Origin: Winogradskyella sp.
GTDB taxonomy: Bacteria; Bacteroidota; Bacteroidia; Flavobacteriales; Flavobacteriaceae
Assembly: GCF_028289625.1 (NCBI RefSeq)
Contig: NZ_JANQOM010000008.1
Coordinates: 1-54,923 of the forward strand
Direction: 5' to 3'
DNA: 54,923 bases
The notes beneath the pieces are model-generated. The model searched no databases. It saw nothing but the letters and a program-made list of their open reading frames with translations, and was not told the origin of the DNA. Numbering within the stretch: the first letter of the stretch is position 1; each line of letters opens with the position of its first letter. Of the stretch, positions 18,502 to 28,386 are shown one piece after another. The position numbers and the translations under genes were made by a program.

Positions 18502-20163
18502 TTAAACGATTTCACCTCTTTTTAAAGTAATTGTATCCGTACACTCACTTGCCCAGTCATTATTAAAACTGACTACAATTAGTGTCCATGGATTAGATTG
18601 ATCTGTCAAGAACTTTATAAGTTCTTGAGCTTCCTCGCGTTCAAAATGTTCTAAAGGATCTTCTAACAATAATAACTTAGGCTTGCGTACAATCGCTCTA
18701 GCCAATATTAACTTTTTGGCTACGGTGTATGAGGTTTGCTTTGCTTCAGGATAAATTATAGTATCCAAACCTTTTTCGGTATCCTTAATATATTCTGATA
18801 GCTTTACATTTTTCAGTGCCTCCCGAACTTCATCTAGCGAGATGTCTGGATCACCAAACGTAATGTTATCCTTTAAGGTACCTTCAAATGGAGTTTCATC
18901 AGATAAAGCAACACCCAAATTGGATCGGTATTTGTTTGTATGAATACTTTTTAAGTTAACATCATTAAGATAAATGACTCCTTCAGTGGGTTTAATTATA
19001 CCAGCAATTAGCCTCAATAAGCTTGATTTTCCTGCACCACTTGCACCACGAACCAGAACCTTGCTTTTTGCCTTAATATTCAAAGAAATACTCTTTAATA
19101 TTGGCATGGGTCTATCAGGAACCGTATAGCTTACGTTATCAAGTTGAATATTAAAATCATCTGTAAAAACCGGATCTTCACCTTCTTGACTCTCGATTTT
19201 CTTATCAACGACTTGTCCCATTTTTTCTAGAGATGTTAAAACATCATAAAAAGATTCCAGACCCAAAATGAGCTTTTCAACTGAGGTGATAATCAATAAG
19301 ATAATAATCTCAGCAGCAACGAACTGACCTATGTTCATTTCCTGACTCAGCACCAACAAACCGCCAATGATTAAAAGCCCTGCAGTTACAATGACCTTAA
19401 AGCCAATCATTTGAATAAATTGAAGTACTAAAATCTTAAAGTGATTTTCTCGGTCTTTCAAATAGCCATCTACCAAATAATCGTTCTTGCTTAATGCCAT
19501 TGTCGTTTTACCCGACATTTTAAAACTGATAATTGATCGTGCTACTTCTTGTATCCAGTGGGCTACTTTATATTTTTGTTTGGATTCCTTTAAACTGGTC
19601 ACCATACCGCGTTCTATGGTGTACTTAAATACGACATATATCAATACAATCAATAAAATACCAAAGGCAATAAAGAATGGATGATACAGTGATAGTAAAA
19701 TCAATGCAAAAACAATCTGTAAGGCTGCTGCCGGTACATCCAATAAGAGTTTCGCTAGGCCTTTTTGAATATTAAGGACATCAAAAAAACGATTTGCTAA
19801 TTCTGGTGGATAGTAATTTATCAACTCATCCATCCTTATTTTTGGGAATCTGTAGGTAAACTCAAAAGATGCTCTCATAAAAATGCGTTGTTGTATCGTT
19901 TCTATGATTCGCATCTGCATTAATTGCAGAACACCAACAAATGCCACACCTAAAGTAACAAGTATTACAAGTACGATCCAAGACGTGCTTACCTGCGCAC
20001 CTTGAATGAGGTTTATAATGGCCTGGATTCCTAAAGGAAGCGTCAGTGCTATGAGTCCTGAAAATACAGCATAATATAAAACCTGGGTTATATCTTTTCG
20101 CTCTAGCTTTAATATGCCAACGAAGCGCTGCCAAGGAGTTAATAGTGGTTTATTTTGATCCAT
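18502..20163 (-). CDS. ABC exporter subunit with degenerate nucleotide-binding domain
   Basis: A 553-residue permease-ATPase fusion. Residues about 20-320 contain six transmembrane helices; the nucleotide-binding domain follows. Walker A is intact (RGASGAGKSSLLRLI). Other motifs are abnormal: the signature LSGGQ reads TSYTV (AKQTSYTVAKKL), Walker B has Glu-Asp in place of Asp-Glu (LLLLEDPLEHF), the switch His is replaced (VVSFNNDW), and the Q-loop Gln is missing (ALSDETPFEGT). ATP hydrolysis is thus doubtful unless a partner subunit supplies sites. Its start overlaps the TetR gene by 14 bases and the HlyD adaptor follows at once, so it is part of the exporter. Confidence 0.88.
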   Translation of the reverse strand: MDQNKPLLTPWQRFVGILKLERKDITQVLYYAVFSGLIALTLPLGIQAIINLIQGAQVSTSWIVLVILVTLGVAFVGVLQLMQMRIIETIQQRIFMRASFEFTYRFPKIRMDELINYYPPELANRFFDVLNIQKGLAKLLLDVPAAALQIVFALILLSLYHPFFIAFGILLIVLIYVVFKYTIERGMVTSLKESKQKYKVAHWIQEVARSIISFKMSGKTTMALSKNDYLVDGYLKDRENHFKILVLQFIQMIGFKVIVTAGLLIIGGLLVLSQEMNIGQFVAAEIIILLIITSVEKLILGLESFYDVLTSLEKMGQVVDKKIESQEGEDPVFTDDFNIQLDNVSYTVPDRPMPILKSISLNIKAKSKVLVRGASGAGKSSLLRLIAGIIKPTEGVIYLNDVNLKSIHTNKYRSNLGVALSDETPFEGTLKDNITFGDPDISLDEVREALKNVKLSEYIKDTEKGLDTIIYPEAKQTSYTVAKKLILARAIVRKPKLLLLEDPLEHFEREEAQELIKFLTDQSNPWTLIVVSFNNDWASECTDTITLKRGEIV

Positions 20164-20842
20164 GAGTTGTTGTCTTTAATGCGTTTTGGGTTAGATTTAG
20201 AAAAAATTCTGTAGGTGTAACGTTCTTACCACAGTCCGTAATAGAGCTGAAATGTACCTTCAAAAAATGTTGATGTAATGCACCTTCTACAATAGTGCTT
20301 GCTAAACTCAAGGGAAACTTGTAATCCGAGTTACAACTTTTAATTATTTCACTCAAACGTTTAATCAATCTTTTGTATATAACAAAGTAACCCTCTTTAT
20401 TTTCGCTATCAACTTCTTTAGTTAAGTATGATTTTGAATATTCATTAATAATTATCCTATTAAGAATAACTTCATTAATATGTGTATAAGTAACATCTTC
20501 CTTTATGGTGCGAGTTACCACCTCTATAGCTTTCAATAACTGTTCTTTATTGTCAGGAACATTATGCGTAGCAAAAACCATTTGGTACTCTATCCAAGCC
20601 CAATACCAAGATGTCAAATAAAGGAGCAGCTTATGCTTACTTTCAAAATAGCGGTAAATTGAACTTTCGTTAGAACCAATTTTTACTCCCAATTTTTTAA
20701 ATGTAAAACTATCGAAACCAATTTCATCTATCAACAAAATACTATGCTCAATAATCCGCTTACCCAAATCTGAGGACTCTGGATCTTTGATATAGATCTT
20801 ATCAGGCACTGCAATCTTTAAATTTGATAGTAGATTAATCAT
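20150..20842 (-). CDS. TetR/AcrR family transcriptional regulator
   Basis: A 230-residue regulator. The N-terminal HTH covers about residues 30-75: IIEHSILLIDEIGFDSFTFK, then KKLGVKIGSNESSIYRYFES, the classic TetR recognition pattern. The C-terminal ligand domain (ALHQHFLKVHFSSITDCGKN) is not assignable to a known inducer. It is the first gene of the exporter operon and overlaps the ABC gene by 14 bases, so it probably autoregulates the operon, perhaps through the inverted repeat at 20857-20876 that covers its -7 element. Confidence 0.88.
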   Translation of the reverse strand: MINLLSNLKIAVPDKIYIKDPESSDLGKRIIEHSILLIDEIGFDSFTFKKLGVKIGSNESSIYRYFESKHKLLLYLTSWYWAWIEYQMVFATHNVPDNKEQLLKAIEVVTRTIKEDVTYTHINEVILNRIIINEYSKSYLTKEVDSENKEGYFVIYKRLIKRLSEIIKSCNSDYKFPLSLASTIVEGALHQHFLKVHFSSITDCGKNVTPTEFFLNLTQNALKTTTHGSK

Positions 20843-20856
20843 ATTTTAAATTTTAG

Positions 20857-20876
20857 ATTGCAAATATAATAGCAAT
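20857..20876. promoter_or_regulatory. Inverted repeat over the TetR promoter, candidate operator
   Basis: ATTGC (20857-20861) and GCAAT (20872-20876) flank 10 bases that contain the minus-strand -7 element TATATTTG (20868-20861). The arms are only 5 bp, but their position over the promoter of a TetR-led operon makes autoregulation plausible. Confidence 0.4.
20861..20868 (-). promoter_or_regulatory. -7 element TATATTTG of the TetR-ABC-HlyD-TolC operon
   Basis: Minus-strand TATATTTG matches TAnnTTTG and lies 18 bases upstream of the regulator's ATG. No clear TTG is seen at the -33 distance. Confidence 0.55.
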
Positions 20877-20959
20877 ACTATCGATTTTGCGTATTTAACA
20901 AATATTTAGGCTATTAAAAATAGTTATAGATATTATAAATAAAGTTTATGATTTGATTG

Positions 20960-21913
20960 TTACAGCTTGGAAATAGTGACTTTTTCTTTTTGAAAAACTT
21001 TGATTTTTGGCAAGCCAGCAATGGCTTTATCAATCCATATAAGTGCTTCTTCTTTATTCTCTTTATGCTTGTAGATTTGAGCTAAGCGATAATAAGCCCA
21101 AGCTTTTGGAACTCCATCTTGTGCAGAATGATTTGCTAAATAGGCCTTAAGGCATTTTTCACCTTTGTCTAACTGAATATTATAATCTGCACAGACTTTT
21201 CCTATTTGATAATGCATGGCATTACGTTGGTGTTTTTTATGTGCTTTTTCAATATTGTCTATGGCCCGATCTGGCTCGTCTTGTTCTTCATAAAAGTTGG
21301 TTAATTTCTCATAGCACGTTACCGAACCTCCAACTTTAATAGCAAGTTTATAATATTTTTCCGCCAGTTCTGGCTCATCATCATATTCATAAACATAACC
21401 TTTGGCCAAATACCCGTCTACTTCCGATAGATTTTGTAACTCGCTAGCATACTTTAATGCTTTTGAAGTACTACCACCAACAATCCCTGGAAGTGACACA
21501 TATAACTCTACCAAAGCCCAGCGCGTATCAATATGGTTTGAATCTAATTCTGCTGCTTTTAAAAAGGAGCGTTTTACATCACCAATAAGACCCAATGCTC
21601 TTAGTTTACTTACACTTAAAGCTTTCATACCTAAAGCACCTCCATACTTGTAATGGTAATTAGCATTATTGGGTTCATCCTCAGCCAATGTTTTATATTG
21701 CGCAATGGCTTCATCCCACTTTTTCTGATGCCCAAAAGCGTCACCCAATAATTCTACAGCTTCCTTGTCATTAGGATTAGATTTCAAAAAGGACTCCATT
21801 TCCTGTTGTGCTTTTTGAAAGTTCTTCTGATCTAAATAGGATTTTGCATTCTCTTTTGAAGCCTGGGAAAAACAAAACGAAGACATTAAGATTAACCAGA
21901 AAAATCTATTCAT
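20960..21913 (-). CDS. Secreted TPR-repeat protein
   Basis: A 317-residue protein with a signal peptide (FFWLILMSSFCFSQ) and about seven tetratricopeptide repeats, for example NPNDKEAVELLGDAFGHQKK and DEPNNANYHYKYGGALGMKA. TPRs provide protein-protein interaction surfaces; a periplasmic scaffold is likely. No catalytic motif is seen. It is separated from the TetR gene by 117 bases and has a TATTTTTG element on the minus strand (21939-21932) about 18 bases upstream of its start. It is divergent from the alpha-2-macroglobulin gene. Confidence 0.8.
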   Translation of the reverse strand: MNRFFWLILMSSFCFSQASKENAKSYLDQKNFQKAQQEMESFLKSNPNDKEAVELLGDAFGHQKKWDEAIAQYKTLAEDEPNNANYHYKYGGALGMKALSVSKLRALGLIGDVKRSFLKAAELDSNHIDTRWALVELYVSLPGIVGGSTSKALKYASELQNLSEVDGYLAKGYVYEYDDEPELAEKYYKLAIKVGGSVTCYEKLTNFYEEQDEPDRAIDNIEKAHKKHQRNAMHYQIGKVCADYNIQLDKGEKCLKAYLANHSAQDGVPKAWAYYRLAQIYKHKENKEEALIWIDKAIAGLPKIKVFQKEKVTISKL

Positions 21914-22064
21914 ACCTGATGCAATTTTTTACAAAAATACAATTTATTAACGTGCGCATTCACTCACAAATTGCTTAACTTAACTCATTGAAATGTCGTA
22001 TTGCCCATTTTGAGCTTTTTTTGGAATACCTTTTGAAGGTATTTTGCTGAAAATATTATTATCA

Positions 22065-25000
22065 ATGAAAAACCTTATCCCAATACTAATGCTAATTTGC
22101 TTTGCTTCTTTTTCTAATGCACAGAATAATTTTGACGACCAATGGAAAAAGGTAATCAAATTTGAAAATGAAGGTTTAACCAAGAGTGCAGCCAAACTTG
22201 TTGACACGATTTACAAAGAAGCTATAAAATCTAAAAACGAACAACATCAGATTAAGGCACTGCTTCATAAGAGCAAATATATGCTTACCCTTGAAGAGGA
22301 CGCACAACTCAACATTATAAACCGCTTTAAAACTGAAATTGAAAAAGCAGATAAAGTCGTAATCAAGCATCTACTTGAAAATATGTTAGCCACCCTGTAT
22401 TGGCAATATTTTCAACAAAATCGATATAGGTTCTATAACCGCACCAACACTAAAAAAAAAGTTAGTGACGATTTTAGAACCTGGGATTTAGAAACCTTAT
22501 TCAATGAAATTCATGTCTATTATCAACGCTCTTTAGAAAATGGACTCTTACTTCAGCAAGAATCTTTAGAGAACTATAAGACACTTCTAAATGAAGTTGA
22601 AGGTTCTAAAACCTACCGGCCAACCCTATACGATTTGTTGAGCCATAATGCGCTTCAATTTTATAAAACCAGTGAAAATAGTATCACTAAACCTACCTAT
22701 CAATTTAAAATTGAAGACAAAGCCCTAATTAGTGATAGTGAGCAGTTTATTAATGTTGATATATCCTCTAAAGATTCACTGTCCTTACAACGCAATGCGC
22801 TTAAAATCTATCAGAACCTTATAAAGTTCCATAGAGGCAATGTAGTTACTAAAGCTTTTGTTAGTGCAGATATAGAACGTTTAAAATTCGTAGCGCAACA
22901 TGCCATTTTTGACAGCAAAGATGATTTATTAATACAGACACTCAAAGCTAAAGCTGAATCCATAAAGAGTTCCCCCCTTTCAGCTTTATATAATTTTGAA
23001 TTGGCTTCGGTGTATCGCCAATTGGGCAATCAATACAACAGCAACTCATATCAAGGTGAAGTTGATGAGAACCATCGTTGGAAGTTTAAAGACGCTGTAG
23101 AATTATGCGATGCTGTTATTTCTAAATATCCTGAGAGTGATGGTACAAAAGCATGTGAAATTTTAAAAGCACAAATTCTACTACCAAGTTTAAGACTGCA
23201 GACTGAGGAATTTATTCCTATCAATTCAGCTTCTCGAATTTTAGTAAACTACAGAAACTTAAAATCACTCGATTTCAAAATATATGAAGTTGATATCAAT
23301 CAGATCAAAACGTTTAATCAAACCTACAATGCAGAGGACAAAGTGAAATTTTTCAAGAAGCTAAGTCCAATGCTATCATTTTCAAGCACTTTAAAATCTG
23401 AAGGAGATTATCAAGAACACAGTACGGAAGTCATCATACCTCAATTGTCCAATGGTTTTTACCTCATTAAAGCCGATACCAATACTAAGGATAGTGTATT
23501 TGCGGCCACCCATATTCAGGTCACTAATTTGGCATTGATTGAGAGTAACGAAAATAACATCGTAGATTATCAACTCATAGATAGGAATAACGGATTGCCT
23601 ATTGCTGATGCCGTGATTAACATCACCTACAGAAATAACAGAAATAAACTGTTTTCAAAAAAGTTGTCTACGAATCGTTTTGGGAAATTTGAATTCAAGA
23701 AAGACAAAAATTATTACAGAGGTGTTGAAATAAGAGTCGATTATAAAGACGATATTGCATTCTTCGGAGATTACTACATTAGTAGAACGTACAATCAGAG
23801 AACCGATAACGAGACTCGATACAGAACATTTCTGTTTACAGATCGAAGTATTTATAGACCTGGGCAGACGGTTTACTTCAAAGGTATAGTTACCAAAACC
23901 AAAGATGATAAATCATCGATTGTAGAAAACGAAAAAGTCCTTACTACACTTTACAATGTAAACGGTGAAAACATCACTGAATTAGAACTCGCCACAAATG
24001 AGTTTGGGTCGTTTCATGGTGAATTTGTATTGCCTAATGGTGGGCTGACAGGTAATTTTCATATCGCAAATAATGTAAAGAATTTTGTGAATACAGGACG
24101 CACTTATTTTTCAGTTGAAGAATACAAACGACCAAAATTTAAACCAGAATTTCAACCCGTTACAGAGACTTATAAAGTCAATGATAGTATTACAGTAAAA
24201 GGGACTGCAGTCGCTTTTGCTGGCAGCAATATTACTGATGCAAAAGTAGTATATCGCGTTAAGCGCCAAGTGCAATATCCCAGTTGGTGGTATTGGAAAC
24301 GTCCTAATTATTACAATTCAGAACCACAAGAAATTACGTTTGGAGAAAGCCTTACTGATGACTCTGGTAATTTCGAAATTACCTTTAAGGCACTTCCTGA
24401 TGAGTCGGTAGCCAAGGAAAATCTCCCAATATTTAGATACGAAGTTACAGCAGATGTTACTGATATTAATGGTGAAACAAGGTCTACAAATACAGTCATA
24501 AATGTAGGATACCATGCTATGACTTTAAATATTGTGGCACCACAAACCATTGATAAATCCAAAAGAGATATTGAAATTTCCTTAGTTTCACGAAATTTAA
24601 ATGGTGAAGATGTCCCAGCAAAAGGGATTTTAAAAATCTATAAACTTGAAGCACCTCAGAATGTCCTAAGACCTAGACCATGGAAGGCACCAGACTATCA
24701 AGTCATTTCCAAAGAAGAGTTTAAACGTTTATTTCCTCATGAACCCTATAATAATGAACATCTTTCAATCAATTGGCAAAAAGGGGAAGAAGTCTTCAGT
24801 ACTGATTTTAACACTGAAAAAACTAAAACCATTGCTCTAAAAAAGCTAAAAAGATGGGATTCGGGGAAATATATCATTATTGCTGAAAGTAAAGACAGAT
24901 TTGGACAAAATGTTAAAGGCGAAGTATTTACATCTATTTATAGTAATACTGACAAAACCATTGCCGATAATCAATTATTTGAAGCCTCGTTAGATAAGGA

Positions 25001-28000
25001 TAATTACAAGGCTGGAGATATGGCTAAGCTCACTATTGGATCCGTAGCAAAAGATATTACAGTTACCGTCGAGATAGAAAAAGATGGTAAAATCATTTCG
25101 ACACAACTTGCAAAACTTAGTAACTCCAAGCAATCTTTGAATATCCCTGTTGTGGAAAGCGACCTTGGTGGGTTTGAAATACATGTTGGTTTTGCGGCTT
25201 TCAATGCTTATGTACAACAAAGTTTTAGGGTTAATGTACCTTATCCAAAGACCGATTTGGAAATTGAAACCACAACGTTTAGGGATAAGCTAAAACCTGG
25301 GCAAGACGAAATCTGGAGTTTCAAAATTAAAGGCCCTAAAGGTGATAAAATCTCCGCTGAATTATTAGCTAGCATGTACGATGCATCTTTGGATGAATTT
25401 AGAGAACACAATTGGAATTTTAGCCCAATTACCAGACCCTATTATTACGGTAGAATTAATAAAAATTCTGGGCAAAGTTTTGGCAATACTAGCTTTAGGT
25501 TATTTAATCGTTTTGGAACTATTGCCAATTTAAATCCCCAAGGGTTTGATCAACTAAATTGGTTTGGGTTTTATTTTGGAGATCATCGCAATATGTGGAA
25601 AACAAAAAATTCAGATATAGTCTATGCACCAGACAATATTATGGTTCTTGAAGAGTCAGTGGAAGATAATGAAATGGCATTTGCTGTAGCACCAGCTTCG
25701 GCTGGGGATATGCCACAAAATGAAAGGTCAAATTCTTTTTCGAATGATGACATATGGACAACAAAAAATTCAGACGAAAATTATAATTTGAAAGAATCAG
25801 ATGGAGAATTTGGCAATACCCAAATCCGCAAAAACCTTAATGAAACCGCATTTTTCTTTCCGCAATTACAAACCGACTCAGAAGGAAGCGTAAGTTTTAA
25901 TTTTAAAGCTCCTGAAGCCTTAACCAAATGGAAATTACAATTATTGGCACATACCAAAACTTTAGAAAGCGCAGTTACAGAACTGGAAGCAGTCACACAA
26001 AAAGAGTTGATGGTGATTCCAAATGCACCTCGTTTTTTAAGAGAAGGCGACCAAATAAGTATTAGTACAAAAATTGCAAATCTTACAGATAAAAAGTTAT
26101 CTGGAATTGCTCAGTTATTTTTATCAGATCCAATTACTGGGAAATCTTTAGATAGTGAATTATTGGTAACTGAGGCTCTCGAAGTTACCAATAAAAATGG
26201 GGAAAATGTCGCTTCGAGAACCTCAGCGACCAAAAGTTTCATTGTAAACGCCAAAGGAAATAACCAAATAACGTGGAACCTTACCATTCCCAAAGGGATT
26301 CAAGTTGTTCAGTACAAAGTTATGGCTAAAGCAGGTGATTTTAGCGATGGCGAACAAAATGCATTACCTGTTTTATCCAATAGAATGCTCGTAACGGAAA
26401 CCCTACCTATGTGGGTACGTTCTAATCAAACGAAGACGTTTAGGCTCGATAAATTGGCAAACTTAAATTTGGTACCTGATGTGGTTACAGAGGGAACTCG
26501 AAGTACTCTTGAAGGCACCAATAAAGACACTTCGAAAACCTCAGTATCCACATTGAGACATCACAAACTGACCCTAGAGATGACCTCCAATCCAGCATGG
26601 TATGCGGTTCAGGCCTTGCCTTATTTAATGGAGTATCCTTATGACTGTAACGAGCAAACCTTCTCAAGATATTATGCCAATGCCTTGGCGCAACATATTG
26701 TAACATCCAACCCAAAAATAGAAGCAGTTTTCAACCAATGGGCTTCAACAAGCTCGGCCAACACTGAAGACGCACTTTTGTCAAATCTTGAAAAAAATCA
26801 GGAATTAAAGTCGTTATTGATTCAAGAAACACCTTGGTTATGTGATGCACAATCCGAAACCGAACAGAAAAAACGTATCGGCTTATTATTTGACCTTAAT
26901 AAAATGAATAATGAGCTAAGTTCAGCATTGCGCAAACTAAAGAACAATCAGTTACCTTCAGGTGCTTGGCCGTGGTTTAATGGCGGCTATGCTAACCGTT
27001 ACATTACACAGCATATCATTTCTGGCTTTGGCCATTTAGATAAACTGGGTGTCGCTTCGAGTGACCTCAGCGATCAAAATGAAATGGTAAAAAACGCTAT
27101 TCAATATTTAGATACAGAATTTGTCAAAGAATACAACGATATTAAAAAGTACAATAAAGATGCTGATTTAACTAAGGACCATTTATCGTATATGCAATTA
27201 CACTACTTGTATGTTCGTAGTTTTTATCAAGACATAAAACCATCTAAAGAGGTAGATACCATAATCAATTATTACAAAAGTCAGATTAAAAACTATTGGT
27301 TGTCACGTCCATTATATGCCAAAGGTTTAATGGCATTAATCATGCATCGAATGGATGAAGCTGAATCTGCCAGTAAAATTCTGAAGTCATTGAAAGAAAA
27401 CAGTATTACTTCGGAGGAATTGGGTATGTATTGGAAAGAAAACACCAATTCTTGGTATTGGTATCAAGCTCCTATTGAAACACAAGCCCTATTGATTGAA
27501 GCCTTTTCAGAAACTGGGCCTGTCATTCAGAGCGAAGCGAAGAATCTTGAAGATATCGACAACTTAAAAATCTGGTTGCTAAAGCATAAGCAAACCAATC
27601 AATGGAAAACTACTAAAGCAACAACAGAAGCTGTGTATGCGTTACTGCTTCAAGGTAGTTCTTGGATAGATGCAACAGACATTGTGGATGTAAAAGTTGG
27701 TAACGAAACCATTTCACCAAAGACTTTAGAAAACGTAAGACCAGAAGCTGGCACAGGATATTACAAAACGTTTTGGAATGGTTCTGAAATTAAAAAAGAA
27801 CAAGCCGATGTCACCATTGCTAAAAAAGGAGATGGTATTGCTTGGGGAGCCTTATACTGGCAATACTTCGAAGATTTGGATAAAATTACCTCAGCTGAGA
27901 CCCCTTTAAAGCTCAACAAGAAACTCTTCTTAAAAACCAATACAGATACAGGTGAAGAAATTTCAGAAATCACTTCAGAAACTAAACTAAACGTCGGAGA

Positions 28001-28322
28001 CTTGGTAAAAGTCCGTATAGAATTGCGTACAGACCGTTCGATGGAATTTGTACATCTTAAGGACATGCGTGCAGCAGGTTTTGAGCCTATCAATGTCTTT
28101 TCACAATACAAATGGCAAGATGGTTTAGGGTATTATGAAAGTACCAAAGATGCGGCTACGAACTTCTTCATAGATTATCTCCCTAAAGGAGTTTATGTCT
28201 TTGAATATGATCTTCGTGTTAATAATGCTGGTGATATGAGCAATGGTATCAGTACCATTCAATCTATGTATGCGCCAGAATTTAGTAGTCATAGTGAAGG
28301 AATTAGGGTAACTGTTCAATAG
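22065..28322 (+). CDS. Large alpha-2-macroglobulin family protein with thioester motif
   Basis: A 2085-residue secreted protein (signal peptide ends FSNAQ). Recognisable parts are N-terminal helical repeats (to about 370), MG domains (for example DRSIYRPGQTVYFKGIV near residue 600), a variable bait-like stretch near 1190-1250, the A2M strand FFPQLQTDSEGSVSFNFKAP, and a thioester domain with CNEQ (Cys1528-Gln1531). Bacterial A2Ms trap proteases in the periplasm. The signal lacks a lipobox and no penicillin-binding protein 1C gene is adjacent, unlike the E. coli yfhM-pbpC pair. The start is ATG 22065; an in-frame TTG at 22044 is unlikely. A REP-like sequence is built into the frame at about residues 1819-1828. 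Confidence 0.9.
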   Translation: MKNLIPILMLICFASFSNAQNNFDDQWKKVIKFENEGLTKSAAKLVDTIYKEAIKSKNEQHQIKALLHKSKYMLTLEEDAQLNIINRFKTEIEKADKVVIKHLLENMLATLYWQYFQQNRYRFYNRTNTKKKVSDDFRTWDLETLFNEIHVYYQRSLENGLLLQQESLENYKTLLNEVEGSKTYRPTLYDLLSHNALQFYKTSENSITKPTYQFKIEDKALISDSEQFINVDISSKDSLSLQRNALKIYQNLIKFHRGNVVTKAFVSADIERLKFVAQHAIFDSKDDLLIQTLKAKAESIKSSPLSALYNFELASVYRQLGNQYNSNSYQGEVDENHRWKFKDAVELCDAVISKYPESDGTKACEILKAQILLPSLRLQTEEFIPINSASRILVNYRNLKSLDFKIYEVDINQIKTFNQTYNAEDKVKFFKKLSPMLSFSSTLKSEGDYQEHSTEVIIPQLSNGFYLIKADTNTKDSVFAATHIQVTNLALIESNENNIVDYQLIDRNNGLPIADAVINITYRNNRNKLFSKKLSTNRFGKFEFKKDKNYYRGVEIRVDYKDDIAFFGDYYISRTYNQRTDNETRYRTFLFTDRSIYRPGQTVYFKGIVTKTKDDKSSIVENEKVLTTLYNVNGENITELELATNEFGSFHGEFVLPNGGLTGNFHIANNVKNFVNTGRTYFSVEEYKRPKFKPEFQPVTETYKVNDSITVKGTAVAFAGSNITDAKVVYRVKRQVQYPSWWYWKRPNYYNSEPQEITFGESLTDDSGNFEITFKALPDESVAKENLPIFRYEVTADVTDINGETRSTNTVINVGYHAMTLNIVAPQTIDKSKRDIEISLVSRNLNGEDVPAKGILKIYKLEAPQNVLRPRPWKAPDYQVISKEEFKRLFPHEPYNNEHLSINWQKGEEVFSTDFNTEKTKTIALKKLKRWDSGKYIIIAESKDRFGQNVKGEVFTSIYSNTDKTIADNQLFEASLDKDNYKAGDMAKLTIGSVAKDITVTVEIEKDGKIISTQLAKLSNSKQSLNIPVVESDLGGFEIHVGFAAFNAYVQQSFRVNVPYPKTDLEIETTTFRDKLKPGQDEIWSFKIKGPKGDKISAELLASMYDASLDEFREHNWNFSPITRPYYYGRINKNSGQSFGNTSFRLFNRFGTIANLNPQGFDQLNWFGFYFGDHRNMWKTKNSDIVYAPDNIMVLEESVEDNEMAFAVAPASAGDMPQNERSNSFSNDDIWTTKNSDENYNLKESDGEFGNTQIRKNLNETAFFFPQLQTDSEGSVSFNFKAPEALTKWKLQLLAHTKTLESAVTELEAVTQKELMVIPNAPRFLREGDQISISTKIANLTDKKLSGIAQLFLSDPITGKSLDSELLVTEALEVTNKNGENVASRTSATKSFIVNAKGNNQITWNLTIPKGIQVVQYKVMAKAGDFSDGEQNALPVLSNRMLVTETLPMWVRSNQTKTFRLDKLANLNLVPDVVTEGTRSTLEGTNKDTSKTSVSTLRHHKLTLEMTSNPAWYAVQALPYLMEYPYDCNEQTFSRYYANALAQHIVTSNPKIEAVFNQWASTSSANTEDALLSNLEKNQELKSLLIQETPWLCDAQSETEQKKRIGLLFDLNKMNNELSSALRKLKNNQLPSGAWPWFNGGYANRYITQHIISGFGHLDKLGVASSDLSDQNEMVKNAIQYLDTEFVKEYNDIKKYNKDADLTKDHLSYMQLHYLYVRSFYQDIKPSKEVDTIINYYKSQIKNYWLSRPLYAKGLMALIMHRMDEAESASKILKSLKENSITSEELGMYWKENTNSWYWYQAPIETQALLIEAFSETGPVIQSEAKNLEDIDNLKIWLLKHKQTNQWKTTKATTEAVYALLLQGSSWIDATDIVDVKVGNETISPKTLENVRPEAGTGYYKTFWNGSEIKKEQADVTIAKKGDGIAWGALYWQYFEDLDKITSAETPLKLNKKLFLKTNTDTGEEISEITSETKLNVGDLVKVRIELRTDRSMEFVHLKDMRAAGFEPINVFSQYKWQDGLGYYESTKDAATNFFIDYLPKGVYVFEYDLRVNNAGDMSNGISTIQSMYAPEFSSHSEGIRVTVQ
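27521..27548 (+). repeat. REP-like element inside the alpha-2-macroglobulin reading frame
   Basis: TGTCATTCAGAGCGAAGCGA continuing AGAATCTT is the wording of a common Bacteroidetes extragenic repeat (TGTCATTCTGAGCGAAGCGA...). Here it is read in frame and encodes PVIQSEAKNL, inside the thioester-domain region. It introduces no stop or frameshift. Confidence 0.65.
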
Positions 28323-28386
28323 ACTTATAGCTAGTTTAAAAGGATATTTTCTATCTTTATTAAACTAACTAATAAAATTTATCATT

